From Stichopus chloronotus (Eukaryota; Echinodermata; Holothuroidea; Aspidochirotida; Stichopodidae), in assembly GCA_021234535.1 (NCBI GenBank), contig CM037842.1, positions 5,545,315 to 5,609,314 of the forward strand: a stretch of DNA of 64,000 bases, given 5' to 3'. Position 1 is the first letter of the stretch. Each line of letters opens with the position of its first letter. This document shows positions 1 through 10,918 of the stretch, piece after piece. The notes under the pieces are model-generated. The model made no database searches. It saw only the letters and a program-made list of their open reading frames with translations, and was not told where the DNA came from. A program made the position numbers and the translations under genes.

Positions 1-178
1 CCGGCGACACCAGTGGTCAGTTCGGTGCTGAGTGGATCATTGCTAATTTTATCCGTTGTCTTGCTATCGGTAATCAACTGATGATCAGGGCTAGGATGTC
101 CAATGATAACGTCATGAGCAATAACTAACGCATCATCGGAAATACTGTAGCCATTATCATGCCTAGAACCGAGTAATT
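1..178 (-). CDS. Partial exon of an unidentified minus-strand gene, cut by the window edge
   Basis: Read on the minus strand, one frame stays open from base 178 to the window edge, with ordinary-looking codons. It encodes a hydrophilic stretch rich in Asp, Ser and Thr, beginning LLGSRHDNGYSISDD. A splice acceptor lies just upstream on the minus strand: a pyrimidine-rich tract (ttgctgctttcatttaacag) ending at base 179. The open frame needs two bases to complete its first codon, so the exon is entered in phase 1. This matches the phase-1 donor of the signal-peptide exon at 4285-4351 and of the small exon at 2993-3055. No domain is recognised. The composition suggests a disordered extracellular or cytoplasmic segment. 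That it is an exon is fairly likely; its membership in the same gene as the other two is inference. Confidence 0.45.
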
Positions 179-316
179 CTGTTAAATGAAAGCAGCAAAA
201 TGTAATATTAACCGGTACATTGGATTGTTTTCATAAACTCTTTTTTTTTTTCTAAACCTGTCAAGATTCCTCACATATTAATGACAAATCCTCATTTTTC
301 GACTGCAGATTGAGTT

Positions 317-343
317 TATATATATATATATTATATATATATA
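317..343. repeat. TA microsatellite
   Basis: Short run of alternating T and A with one phase slip near its centre, in non-coding sequence beside the partial exon at the left edge. Confidence 0.9.
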
Positions 344-854
344 AATGCATTTAGGGAAAAAAATACATATTACGCCACTTAACATCGTCAAAACAAATAA
401 CGAGCGCTGCTCATTCTAGTAAACACATTACAGTAAATGCTTAGTCAGTACATTAATACCAGAACAAAATCATGAAGATAATCTGGACATTTCTGTTCAA
501 TTTTGGTTGTTAGTTCTTTATGAAAAGAGACCCATGATCTTAAGTCTATAACAGGCATTCTCTACATGGAGAAATTTCCAGCTGGGCTTGGGATTGTTTT
601 AAATTTTGTATATGGAACCGAATTCCTTGAAGTAGTCAGCATTCACATTTTGTTTTAGTCTACCACAAGGTCTGAATTTGGGGATCTGATGTAGTTATCC
701 CCACCATGTTTGTCACAAAAAATGTGATATACACTACAATATGGTATACAACCACTATTTTTAAACCACGACGTCGTCTTTAACCTTGAAAATGGAGAGT
801 GCTCGTTACACTGTCGAAGAGAGTGGTTTAAATATAACCCACATATATCCCCCC

Positions 855-899
855 TCACACAGACACACACTCACACCCACCCACCCACACACACACACA
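855..899. repeat. CA/CCCA microsatellite
   Basis: Imperfect CA dinucleotide run mixed with CACC/CCCA units on the plus strand. Followed by a C/T-rich tract, it forms a very strong acceptor-like context for the candidate exon at 945. Confidence 0.85.
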
Positions 900-944
900 G
901 TCCCTTTATATCTTTCTCTTCCTTGTTCCCTTTCTCCCCGACAG

Positions 945-1027
945 GCGGAGCTATTGATTTGTCGGATGATTTTGGTAACTTTTACCAGATTTACATCAAA
1001 TCGTTTCCAATAGATATCTTTCTTTAA
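945..1027 (+). CDS. Weak candidate terminal exon, unidentified
   Basis: A long pyrimidine tract (about 905-940) ends in ccccgacag at 944, an excellent acceptor. Entered in phase 1, the next 83 bases read GAIDLSDDFGNFYQIYIKSF and a few more residues before a TAA at 1025-1027. The peptide has a coding-like composition, but it is short, no upstream partner exon was found, and it lies on the opposite strand among the minus-strand exon candidates. It could be a chance reading frame after a low-complexity tract. Confidence 0.2.
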
Positions 1028-1956
1028 ACTCTGTTTTCTTGTTCAGCAGATCACTTTATTAAATCCTTCAAAGAGAGCCAGGCAATATCTGCTTTTCTTT
1101 CCATGAAAATAAAACTAAAATGTTTACATTAAAGAAGAAAATAAACATCTCATGAAGATATTTTTTCACTTTTCTTCTCAAACTGAATTTCCTTGAGAGT
1201 ATCAATTGACTGAAAATTGCTCTAAATCGATAAGTTATCGTTCGATGGGCTTTAAAAGCATCAAGTTTCAGATCCTGGAGACTGAAAGCCATCTTGCAGT
1301 GATTACAAGTTACGTTAGCTTGCAAATACCATCTTTATTTTGAAAGCATTCCACGTCATTCGTATGAAACACATTATGTTGTGTAACTGGGAAAAAAAAT
1401 ACTGTTTGCGTTATAAGCTGACAGCAATTAGGGGCCTATTGTAAATAAAACGTAAACCGTAGGACATATTTAGCACAATTAAAGCACGACCTATTTTTTT
1501 ACGTCACTAAGTAATACAAATAGCCAATATATGGCTGGCTTACATTTTGGAATGAAACTGATACTATAGAAAATTAAAAAAATACGAAATATTATTTATT
1601 GTGTCATAGAGGATAACTCCTTTCGTACATTTTTTTTAATCTAATCTGCCAAACTTTTTAGTCTTTACTAGAACAGTTTAAGCATCTAAATTTTTCTTCT
1701 TTTTTTGAAAGATTTTTTTGTGAAATGTTTAATAGAAACCTTAATAATAGAAACATTAATAATGTTGGCTAACGTGACAAATTTCAAGATCTCATGTTGG
1801 TGAACGAAGAGTGATTTTCATGCTTACAGCTTCAGATCACTGCTTGAAACAAAGGAGGTATAGTAAAGCTATAGCTCTCCTAGTGTATATTCAAAGGGGG
1901 CTGATTCAGTTGGTTCCGCAAATTTCATGGTGTTTTGTTGCACGCTTTAAGTGTTA

Positions 1957-2370
1957 AGGCGCGTTCACACTACAACGTTATCGGCTCGGATAACGATCCG
2001 ATTTTTCTTATTTTTAGTAAATGACTTCTCCATCTCTGATCGGAAAGAACCAAAAATTTGTCAATTAGTGTAAATAAATGATTTGAATCGCATGACGAAG
2101 AAAATCAAATTTATACTAATTATTTCGTGACGTCACACCGACAGAAAGTTTTTATCGGATTACTAGTGTCCGATAAAAGCTGTCTGTCGGTGTGACGTCA
2201 CGAAATAATTAGATAACATTTCATTTCCGTAGTCCTCTGGTACAAATCATATCTTTGCAAAAGTTGACAAATGTTTGGTTCTTTCCGATCAGAGATGGAG
2301 AAGATATTTACTAAAAATAAAAAAAATCGGATCGTAATCCGATCCGATATCGTTGTAGTGTGAACGCGCC
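1957..2370. mobile_element. Foldback MITE with long terminal inverted repeats
   Basis: About 413 bp whose two halves are near-complementary. The left end, from GGCGCGTTCACACTACAACG, is matched by the inverted right end, and similarity continues inward for about 100 bp each side, including the shared block CTTCTCCATCTCTGATCGGA. A second, almost perfect inner inverted repeat spans roughly 2117-2212, with arms containing TTTCGTGACGTCACACCGAC. No open reading frame is present. A possible 4-bp target duplication GTTA lies at 1953-1956 and 2371-2374. The structure fits a non-autonomous DNA transposon; the superfamily cannot be assigned. Confidence 0.85.
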
Positions 2371-2992
2371 GTTACTCATATATACATTAACGGTAAGTGA
2401 TCAAACTAAGAGATTCTGAACAACTGACACACACCTGAAGCAATAAATCAAAACCAAATATGTGACCAGACACGTTTAATGGTATAGGGTATTACCCATA
2501 GGCAACCCCTATTCAAAAAAAAAGAAAAGAAAAAAAGAACAGTACACTTTGTCATATTTTCAGTGGCCATATAAATAAATACACCCACTTACGACATTAA
2601 TTAGATATATTTGCATGAAACGCTCATTACAAAAGCAACTCAATTAGCCGGATTCAGAAACAAAGGAGAAGACAAGAACTTCACAATGTGACCATACAGA
2701 AAAGTTGCAGAACGATCATGGCAAATTATACTGCTAGAAATTTAATTTTGATTCAAATTGAGAACTAAACAGTAAGCTGGTGGTCGGTTCTTTAAAATGG
2801 CTCTTTTGTTTTAATAGGCGTCAATAAGTATACTATAATACTGGATTGCTCATAGATTTCTAACCAAGGTTTCAAAGCTCAGAGGATATACTGTGAGGCC
2901 TACGGGATAAAGCGATTACCACACAAGACAGTAATAAGAGCGGCAAAGATCCTCCGAAATAGGTAAAATCACTAAAATAAAATGTTAGTTAC
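2371..2992. other. Non-coding stretch, nothing recognised
   Basis: AT-rich sequence between the foldback MITE and the candidate minus-strand exon. It contains a short A-rich run near 2513-2540. No supported gene or repeat family was seen. Confidence 0.5.
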
Positions 2993-3055
2993 CACTGTCA
3001 GCGTTCCAGTGGGTACATCTGAAAGTTGATATTCCCGGGTTGTTAGCTTGGGAAA
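2993..3055 (-). CDS. Candidate small exon of a minus-strand gene
   Basis: On the minus strand a good acceptor (tttctgcatgtctaatttcacag) is followed by 63 bases and a donor reading gtaact. Entered in phase 1, it reads SQANNPGISTFRCTHWNADS and leaves in phase 1, so it would fit between the signal-peptide exon at 4285-4351 and the partial exon at 1-178 without a frame break. The C-x-x-W pattern is loosely Ig-like, but the exon is too short to assign a domain. It could be a false exon; membership of the gene is inferred from phase only. Confidence 0.35.
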
Positions 3056-4284
3056 CTGTGAAATTAGACATGCAGAAATAGAATATGGTTAGCAACGATG
3101 GATAAAGATGAATTAGTATGTAGGTAGGGTATACCGTGTAGAGGGTGGGTGAATGCATAAATGGATAAATAGACAAATAGGTGAACGAATGGGTATATAG
3201 ATGGACTCGTGGAAAGGAAGAAGAAATAGCCTATTTTTAATAATGTAAACTAATTTAACATGCTTCTATGCAGCTTTCTCATACAGTTTTATTCAGTGTC
3301 ATTTATAGGTATAACCAACATAGTGTAGTGACGCAATGGCTATTAGTCTAACCTGGTTTTACTCCTTTAAGGATGCAAGTATGACGATACAATCATTTCA
3401 AGTTACTTTCTTTCGCCGGTCTCTCAATAATCGTGGATTTTAGACCTCTTAATTCACAGAGTCAAAGCCAATGTGTAACGTTGTACTTACCGTCACAAGT
3501 ACTTCTTTCAATTCTGACTTACACAATTACAAGGCAATTAACTTTTATTTATCTTTTGTTTTGTTTCAATTTAATCCACGTGCTGCATACCAAACCAATA
3601 TTGAGTTTGTTCTGTCTTTCAATTGCTACACATATTTAAGTAAGTTTTATACATTATATTTAGCCTGTATATACGAACATAACATGATGAAATTTTGAAG
3701 ATTTTACATGCTAATTCTCTGCTAGATTACGTATTATAACCTCATGGATAAAATGACGTAACCAACACACTATAGAAACCTAGTACTTGGCAAAATTAGT
3801 TTGATCATTTATTTATTCATTATTCATGCACTATGGGGAGAATGAAAGCTACAACTTCGGAGAACACATATCAGATGACAATTTGTTTAAACTGCTCTTT
3901 ATTGAAAACATGTGTGAAAGATACATTCTACTTGTTTTAACCTATGCAGCAACAATAACACAGAGTACACATTTGTTTGCATTCATACATTTATGCAAAT
4001 ATCTGCACGAATTCAGCGTTAAATTGATCATTGAAAGGATCCTTCTGAATTCATCCCGTCAAGTTGACATGTTGGTCATAATAATGGGCTGAGATTTGAT
4101 CTAACTTTGCAAGGCAGATCCAAAACGTTTAAATTAGTTCCCCAATGTTGAGACCTGAAAACACATGACCATGCATAATGTTACAAACTTGCAACATTGA
4201 ACAAACTATTGCTCTATTCTTTGTCTTTATTACAGCTTGTGTAGCGACAACATAATAAACGTAGATCATATATACAGTACTTAC
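3056..4284. other. Probable intron of the minus-strand gene
   Basis: AT-rich, no recognised repeat. An ORF at 3826-4092 (plus) has no domain features and AT-biased composition and is treated as chance. Confidence 0.35.
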
Positions 4285-4351
4285 CGGGTACGAGATAAAG
4301 ACATGAGGCTATCGTACAGATTATCAGTTCTGACACTGCAAACAATTTCAT
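4285..4351 (-). CDS. Candidate signal-peptide exon of a minus-strand secreted/membrane protein
   Basis: On the minus strand an ATG at 4351-4349 opens 22 codons followed by one base and a consensus donor gtaagt (plus-strand 4279-4284). The encoded peptide starts MKLFAVSELIICTIASCL: a basic residue near the start, a hydrophobic core, small residues near the expected cleavage zone, and the exon ending just after it in phase 1. Signal-peptide exons of secreted and Ig-type proteins commonly end in phase 1. The two candidate exons to the left on the same strand (2993-3055 and 1-178) are both entered in phase 1. The rest of the protein lies mostly off the window, so its function is unknown. Confidence 0.5.
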
Positions 4352-6428
4352 TTTGTTTAGTTGTTCTAAAATTTTCAGTTTCCCCTACAATACAAGCAAT
4401 TAATAAACAGTAGATCCATAAACATATTCTTTTATAAATGTTATAACTGCCAAGCAAACATTGCTGTTATAGAAACGGTCCAGCTGATTCAAGCTCTCCA
4501 GAACGTAAAACATCGAACCATAGCCGGAATTTCTTATCAACAGCGTCGATAATCTACCTGATGTACAAGTTCAAGAGATTTAATATGTTTTCGTTAAGAG
4601 CTTAAACCTATTGATTTCTGAATTCAAAAGAACCACTTATGGTAATTGGAACTTCATTTGTCACTCTCTGTTGCACAAATGGACCTCTGAAGAGAAACAA
4701 ATGGAGATGAAAAACGAAGACCGTAGTAGTTTATTGATAGACGGACACGGCATTGAAGACCCGAGTTTACATTATGTAAGTCATTGCCTCTCACATGGAC
4801 GATGGAAAGTGCTACTTACATCAATATGCATGACGTGTTAGTGAATTCCACCTAGTCCACACAGAATTTCCATAATGTGTTTAAATCATCTCTCGAGAAA
4901 CCATTATCTGCATGACAGAGCATCATGGAGGTGATATCGAGTCATACCATCATTGTTAGGGTTTGTTCCTTCGATGAAAGCTTACCATACATGACGTCAT
5001 GTGAGGATTGGCTTATGAATTTACATATGAGATTGTAGGCGAGGGAATATTGTGAAGCAAAGTGAGGGTTGCAATTTGGTGATGACGAAATCAGTTTATC
5101 AAACCTTTAAAAATTAAAATCAATTCAGGGTAGGGTTAGGCTGAAATGGTGCTTTAAGGACGATTCTGGAGGCTGTGTGACCTACGTTATAAAAAAAAAG
5201 AAAAGAAAAGATAAACAAAAAAGGGACTATGACAGAAGTTTAATGAAATCAAACTAGCTAGGATATACATTAACCTGATCGATACCATGGATGATAAGTG
5301 GAATCAAATCTGGTACATGCCACGTGACATATGATCTCTGTCAAGTACCGTAAGTATATTAATATTACGGATGGTGAGGAGCTATGGGAATAACGGGAGG
5401 GGATGGGGAGTCTTTCACGATGGTGTCTGCCTTTATACGGAATCAGTGGTCCAAACCATTATACAGGTTTGGTCTAAGCATAAGGACCACTCACTTCAGT
5501 ATCCATTCTCACTAGTACGAAAAACTTTTTATAGTGTTGGAGGAAAATTTACAGGGTCACGTGCAGAAACCGCGATCACATAGGTAATTTTTTTATTACA
5601 ATCTCGTTTCAACTCTTCTTTAATGTCACATGCATAATTAACTGAACAAGGAGTGTCTCGAGCTGTGGTATAGGCCTATTATATATAACAGCTAGACGCT
5701 TTGATTTGTGCTAAATAATCTTCCCCTCTAGCATACCGTAAAAGTTGGTTCGGTTTATCTTGGACAGAACCGTGTAATTTAGTTCAACAGCAAGAGGTCA
5801 CCAATTCATTTATTTGTTTATCAGCCTGCTATATAGGCCTACAGCGTACTGGAGACGCAGCTTATTCGAAATGTATAATTTGTATGTTGTACCTTTGGTT
5901 AAATAATTCAAGTACGGGGTTGCGTTCTGAGTTTGTTCAAGAACTTTAGCAACTGTATTAATTTCATTTGTACCATATGTTTTGATATGATGGTGTTCCA
6001 TTGGTTTCTGGTTGATTTTAAATGATAGGGCACCTTTCACTTCTCCTCTGGTCATTGTGTGGGACACGAGATGGATGATGATATCATGACATCTTTTACT
6101 TCTGCCTCCAGATTTAGAGAGGGAGTGTGACTTTTTTGCAGATCACTTCGTTCTTTTTGTTTTTTTTTTTTTTTTTGGTAATGTAATCATACATTGTTTC
6201 TAATCCTTTCACGGTCCCAATTTGTCTTTGATGTCAGATCAACGAGTCCAAGACACTTAGTAAAAGTCACATCTATACCTTTTTTTAACTATACATAGTT
6301 TGGTATTAAGACTCTTACCAATTAAGTGTGGTGCCCAGCTTCCATTTGCTTGAATCTGCCATATATGTTGAATATTCGAATCTGTTCAATACTTTAAACT
6401 CACAATACATCCAATCTGGTACCAACTT
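4352..6428. other. Intergenic stretch with no supported gene
   Basis: No splice-bounded coding region was found. The minus-strand ORF at 5810-6067 (85 codons) has coding-like composition but no recognisable domain and no clear splice context. A T-rich run lies at about 6156-6176. Confidence 0.4.
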
Positions 6429-6682
6429 AAAGGCTGTAACGCATCACCCTAAGCTGTATTTTTACTTCCCCGGAAAGGAAAATTCTCAACTGGTTCTAAG
6501 TTACAGTACTCTTAGATTGACAGCAAATTCGAAAGATTCAGAGCAGCTCGTAGTACACAGCGTACACAGGGATCCATTGTTTTGATTACACATGTGGAAG
6601 AATTTAAGACAGGCTGAGGGAGGGACTGAAAGGTAGGTGGTTGGGAAAATTGAAACTGTCTGGGGTGATGAGTTTTTGTCTT
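6429..6682. repeat. Dispersed direct repeat, copy A
   Basis: About 254 bp that recur in the same orientation at 14259-14511. Shared blocks include AATTCTCAACTGGTTCTAAG, ATTGACAGCAAATTCGAAAG and CACAGGGATCCATTGTTTTG. Similarity starts at AAAGGCTGTA and ends at GAGTTTTTGTCTT, with unrelated flanks. No terminal inverted repeat or poly-A tail is visible, so the class is unknown. Confidence 0.85.
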
Positions 6683-7942
6683 TGACCTGAGTTTTTGCTC
6701 AAAACATTCTCAAGATTTTCTCCTTTTTGTATTTTCTTTTAAATGGGTGATGAATAGTTGTATGATTACCATATAAGCAAGAGAAAAGGAACAGCAAAGT
6801 AGCAGTTCTTACTCCATCTCTAATTTTGAATGTTTATGCAATAATTTTGTCACATTTTGTAATTAAATTAAAGTATTTTTCCTGACTGATCATGAATATT
6901 CAGAATTAGGACAACCAATAACTTGCAGTGACGAGACCGACATTTGTCCTCTGATTGCATCTGGTACTTTTTAATTCATTTTCTTGCAGCAGGGATGTCC
7001 CCTCATTTATCAGAGCCTATCAGCCAGACTGCATGCCGTATACAGGCCTATGTATATATATAGGTCTATACTAACGACACACCGATGACGAACCAGATAC
7101 GGTAAGGCCCTCCATATAGTGACAGTGGGAAGTGGACAAAAGCAACTTTCAACAAACATGAAACAGTGGTCTTGCTAAAGAGAAAGACTGACATTAAAAA
7201 AAATATTGATATATTCTACGGAAGGACTGGCTTATTGGTTATCAAAAACATTTCACTATATTCACTTAGTCCTGACAAAAGAAAACCATTTCAAATAACG
7301 AAGCTAAAGTAGATATAGTACTATACTTATCAGCGTGACGGACGGTACATTTGGAAAACACTTGAAATTTTATCTCCATGCCAGCAACATTAGCCAATAA
7401 AATTTGTTTGGTCCCTTTGACATTCATTCTTCCGATAAATTTGAAATATTATTTTCTTTTGTTCACTAGTTTATCACGCTCATTAGGTAGTGTCCCTGGT
7501 TCAAAGTAGCTTTCTCCCGTTTGTCACTCTTTTTAAACTTTTGATATGCAGAAACACATTCATCTTTTGGTGACGTTCAGTAAAGTTCTAATTTACGACA
7601 TTGCTCAAAAAGATTCAAGGAAAAAGATCTTAAATCGTATTTACTCTGAATTCTACAATCACATTAAAACAAATGTGACGTACGGCACAATATGTGAGGA
7701 AAAAAAGGGTCCTGTTTGTGACATATGTGGGAAATATTTCAGTGCTTATAAACTGTTTTGATGTATAGACTTTGCATGCCATGGCACAGGAGGCTCTTGC
7801 AGTAGATGCCAAAACAGCACAAACCTAAAATTAAAAAAAAAAAGGTATTTTTATAGCTACCTATCTAAACTTTTGAGTAAATTGTGCTGAGTGTGAATAA
7901 GCATCAGGAGTCATTTCTTTAGAAGTCACGCTGTGTAAAATT

Positions 7943-7993
7943 TGGCTGCTCACTGTAGGTGGCTGCTCACTGTAGGTGACTTCTCACTGTAGG
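7943..7993. repeat. 17-bp tandem repeat, three units
   Basis: Three adjacent copies of a unit close to GTGGCTGCTCACTGTAG. The third differs at two or three positions. Confidence 0.85.
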
Positions 7994-8452
7994 ATCCCGA
8001 GCCACGGCATTTATTAATTGTTCCTCATTCAGTTTGTGTGTTTGTTTTTATTAGTTATTACAAATGGGCTTTGGAAATATAGTGAAGATGCTATCATTGT
8101 ACGGTTACACCCCTTAAACAGTCACTGGACACCGTATGAAGAGGATTTCAGGGACGTGAAATCCACACTTAACACAAAATATGTTAACCTATGATACCAC
8201 TGCTGGATTTGGCCTTTCCTCAATGTTATGCATTTCAAGCTTCAGAAAATTTGTCTTCATGAATTTTGTTTTGCAGCATCGGTAGAATCATAGTATATCA
8301 TTATTTCCAGTGCTTAGTCTAAAAATTACAGCATTTACAGCATTGGACTTCGTAAAAGCCGAAGCTGTAGTATCTCAGATTGAACCCATGGATACAATAA
8401 TGGCAGAGTTACACATATAGCACAGTGGTGGGTCTATTGGCTGGAGTGGGGG

Positions 8453-9201
8453 AAGTGGCGGCGCTAAGGGGGCCCGAGGGGGCATTTGCCCCAGATCGTT
8501 TTCTTGCCCCCCCAGTTGCCCCCCCCCCCCCCAGTTGCTCTCACCATTCCCAATCAGATCTTGTATTCATCCAAAATTAATTTAATCACAAAACTAAAAA
8601 ACAAAAATGTATTGGCATTAGACTGAATAAGAACAGCTTCCGGGGAACCATGATTAATTAAATGCCTAATTTATGTTACACAGGCTGCCATGCAGTTTTC
8701 ATATCACGCCCGTAGCCACTTCAACTGTGGCTACGGGGACAATTGAACTGTCAAAGAATAATGGTAAGTACTGCACATTTCTATAGAATAAAATGACTGG
8801 AATGGAAAATATTGTATGTAGCCTATGTGTGTGTGTGTGTGTGTACTCGGTGGCACCGCGTAAATGTGAAATGGTACTCCCAAAGAAAAAAGTTGGGAAC
8901 CTTGGAGTACGGTCAACCGAAAAAATAAATAATATAACTAATATAACAGTAAATAATATACCTCTCTTGGGGCTTAATTTTCCACCCAGAGATATGCTAA
9001 AACCTCAGAGCTTCCGGGGGCTTGGCCCCCTGGACCCCCACCGGGGCTTTTCCCCTGGACCCCACCAGGGGCCCTATAGCGGGCCCCAGGAGCCCACCCG
9101 CAAGACCTCGCGCTTCGCGCTCGATTTCTTTGCTCCCCCACATTTTCCTCTGCCCTCAGTTTGCCCCCCCCCCCAAGTCTGACATTCTGGCGCCGCCACT
9201 G
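8453..9201. mobile_element. Non-autonomous hAT-like DNA transposon with 8-bp target duplication
   Basis: Ends are inverted repeats of the form (C)AGTGGCGGCGC, read inward from 8453 and inward from 9201. They are flanked by an 8-bp target duplication, AGTGGGGG on the left and AGTGGAGG on the right (7 of 8 identical). An 8-bp duplication and CAGTGGCG-type ends are hallmarks of hAT elements. Subterminal regions are G-rich or C-rich on opposite strands (C runs at about 8507-8532 and 9164-9174), followed inward by unrelated filler including a GT microsatellite (8827-8844). No transposase frame is present. ORFs across 8793-9267 reflect GC-rich low-complexity sequence and are not genes. Confidence 0.8.
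8709..8737. repeat. Perfect 11-bp hairpin inside the hAT-like element
   Basis: CCCGTAGCCAC and its exact reverse complement GTGGCTACGGG are separated by 7 bases. Confidence 0.9.
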
Positions 9202-10365
9202 AGTGGAGGGAGCATGGTGGGGAGGGAAGAGACAACAGGGGATGCTTTCAAATTGTATTTTTAACAAAGTAACGAAAGATCACATGTACAGTAATGTGTG
9301 CTCACTAAACTGAATTAAACTAAAATAAAGGTGAGAAGTCGCCGGGCAACTCGGGAATGCGAGGACACGGTATGTCGCTTTAGCATATTCCACGGTCTGA
9401 AAAATGGGCAGTATTTTTTCTAACAGTTGGGCCTGTCACGGACAAAATATCAACCAAGATTTCGAACCCATTGAACCCCCGGTAGTAGCTAATTTCAGGT
9501 GACATTAAAGTGTAAATAATCGTAAAAAAACACTTCGCGGCTACTCATCAGACATGAAAATTCTTCTCCGAAATTAGTTTACGTGGAACTGCAATGTGTT
9601 GGTGAATACTTGCGTCGGCTGTTTGTTGTTAGGTTATAATGTAGGGTTTGCCTCCTCACTATGGCCTACTGTACGCCTATGGCACTCTCACTTGTCAGTG
9701 TCAGGCCTAACGTTATGGGCCTATTGTGGGCCCGGCCTCATTGTATGCACTAACATTAGTAACGTTTGGTAATACTACTTTACTTACTAGACCAAGCCTA
9801 GACCTATTCCCTTCTCCGTATGGTATGGCTATGAATCTAAGTCTGTTCTGTATGTTACTTGATAGGCCTCGGGCCTAGGCTTACTGTTTGTAGTGCAGGT
9901 GAGCAGAATGAAAGACAACCCAAACTACTAACTAGTATTGAAGTACTGCAGTATTACCATAGGCCTAATGCCATGTACAGTAGTAGTACGTTCGCCTATT
10001 TTCGTGCATCCTATATTTTCCTTGAATTTGTTGTGTTGTGAGTTCTTCATATACATGGCAAAGGATACCTGTAGAAGACCTTTTACTGTACTGACCCACA
10101 ACTAACGTTATTTTCCTTCAAAGTGACCTAGGCTAATTTCAGGTTAATGTGCTCCACTTGAAACTATGAAATGATAGGCTTACCTTTATATTTAATGTAT
10201 GAGCATGTACCCTCTCTTTTGGTATCATGACAGAATTGGCCTAGCCTAAGTTACAGAATAAAATCGCAGTATGTTTCCTCGGAAGTCCTCCTACCTGCAG
10301 CCTAATGTTCCTACTTAGAAGTACTAGTATAGTACTTACACCAAACCTCAAAATAAGCTTGCCTG
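9202..10365. other. Intergenic stretch with many AGGCCT-containing hexamers
   Basis: No supported gene. The 9.6-10.3 kb part is dense in TAGGCCTA-like words. The sequence GCAG followed by gtgagc at 9894-9903 could be a donor of an untranslated 5' exon of dixin, but nothing else supports it. Confidence 0.3.
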
Positions 10366-10918
10366 AAAATGTAATGGTTTAAGCAGCTTGCTAAAGTTTT
10401 GACTATCGTACTGTGTAATGACTTAAAAACCAGCTGAAACACTGTTTAATTCATCGCTCTTGCCTGATTAGCAAACTTTCAGTGCTTTATTTGCACAAGC
10501 GAGGTAACCTATGCCTAAGGCATCCTGTTCGCTGTTGCCGCTTAAAGTTACGAATTCCCAAATCATCATTTTGATCATTCAGTGGAATTGTTCATGACTA
10601 TTTTTGTTGCTAGCTTCTTCACTGGTAATTGCCGAAGGTTTATGCACAAGATTTGCTTGAAAGGACACTCCTTATGCAATGGTTGTCATTCAAATGTGAG
10701 TAAGTGTGCGAAGTTTGACAGGTTTACATTATATCGTTAATTCAAGCAAATTTTGGTTAAATTAAAGTACAATTCCTACCAGATTGGGTCAAATTACAGT
10801 ATAATGAAGCTCCAGACTTGCTAAAAATAGTATTGGATTCATATGGATTTTGAATTTCCTGAAGCTGGAAATTCCAAGTTTTTTACATTAGTTGCATGAA
10901 GTTTCATGTATCCATGCT
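10366..10918 (+). repeat. Dispersed ~0.55-kb repeat, copy 1 (inverted partner at 49517-50955)
   Basis: The reverse complement of this block matches 49517-49767 plus 50625-50955 along its length. Shared words on the plus strand include TTCATCGCTCTTGCCTGATT and AGTTTCATGTATCCATGCTA (the latter with changes). The partner copy carries an 857-bp hAT-like insertion, so this copy shows the uninterrupted state. No terminal repeats or coding capacity are seen. The two copies lie in opposite orientation on either side of dixin. Confidence 0.85.

Noticed and set aside
2900..2966. Minus-strand reading with an Ig-like SEDLCRSYYCLVW
   Set aside because: Would require a 26-base intron from the 2993-3055 exon, and the frame meets a stop directly after. 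Not a credible exon.
7546..7761. ORF ending in a C2H2-zinc-finger-like CDICGKYFSAYKLF
   Set aside because: The Phe-to-Leu spacing is one residue short, the histidines are absent because the frame stops, and no flanking finger is present. Probably chance.
8793..9267. ORFs of 80-129 codons on both strands
   Set aside because: They cover the GC-rich, low-complexity part of the hAT-like element and are Pro/Gly-rich artefacts without splice or domain support.
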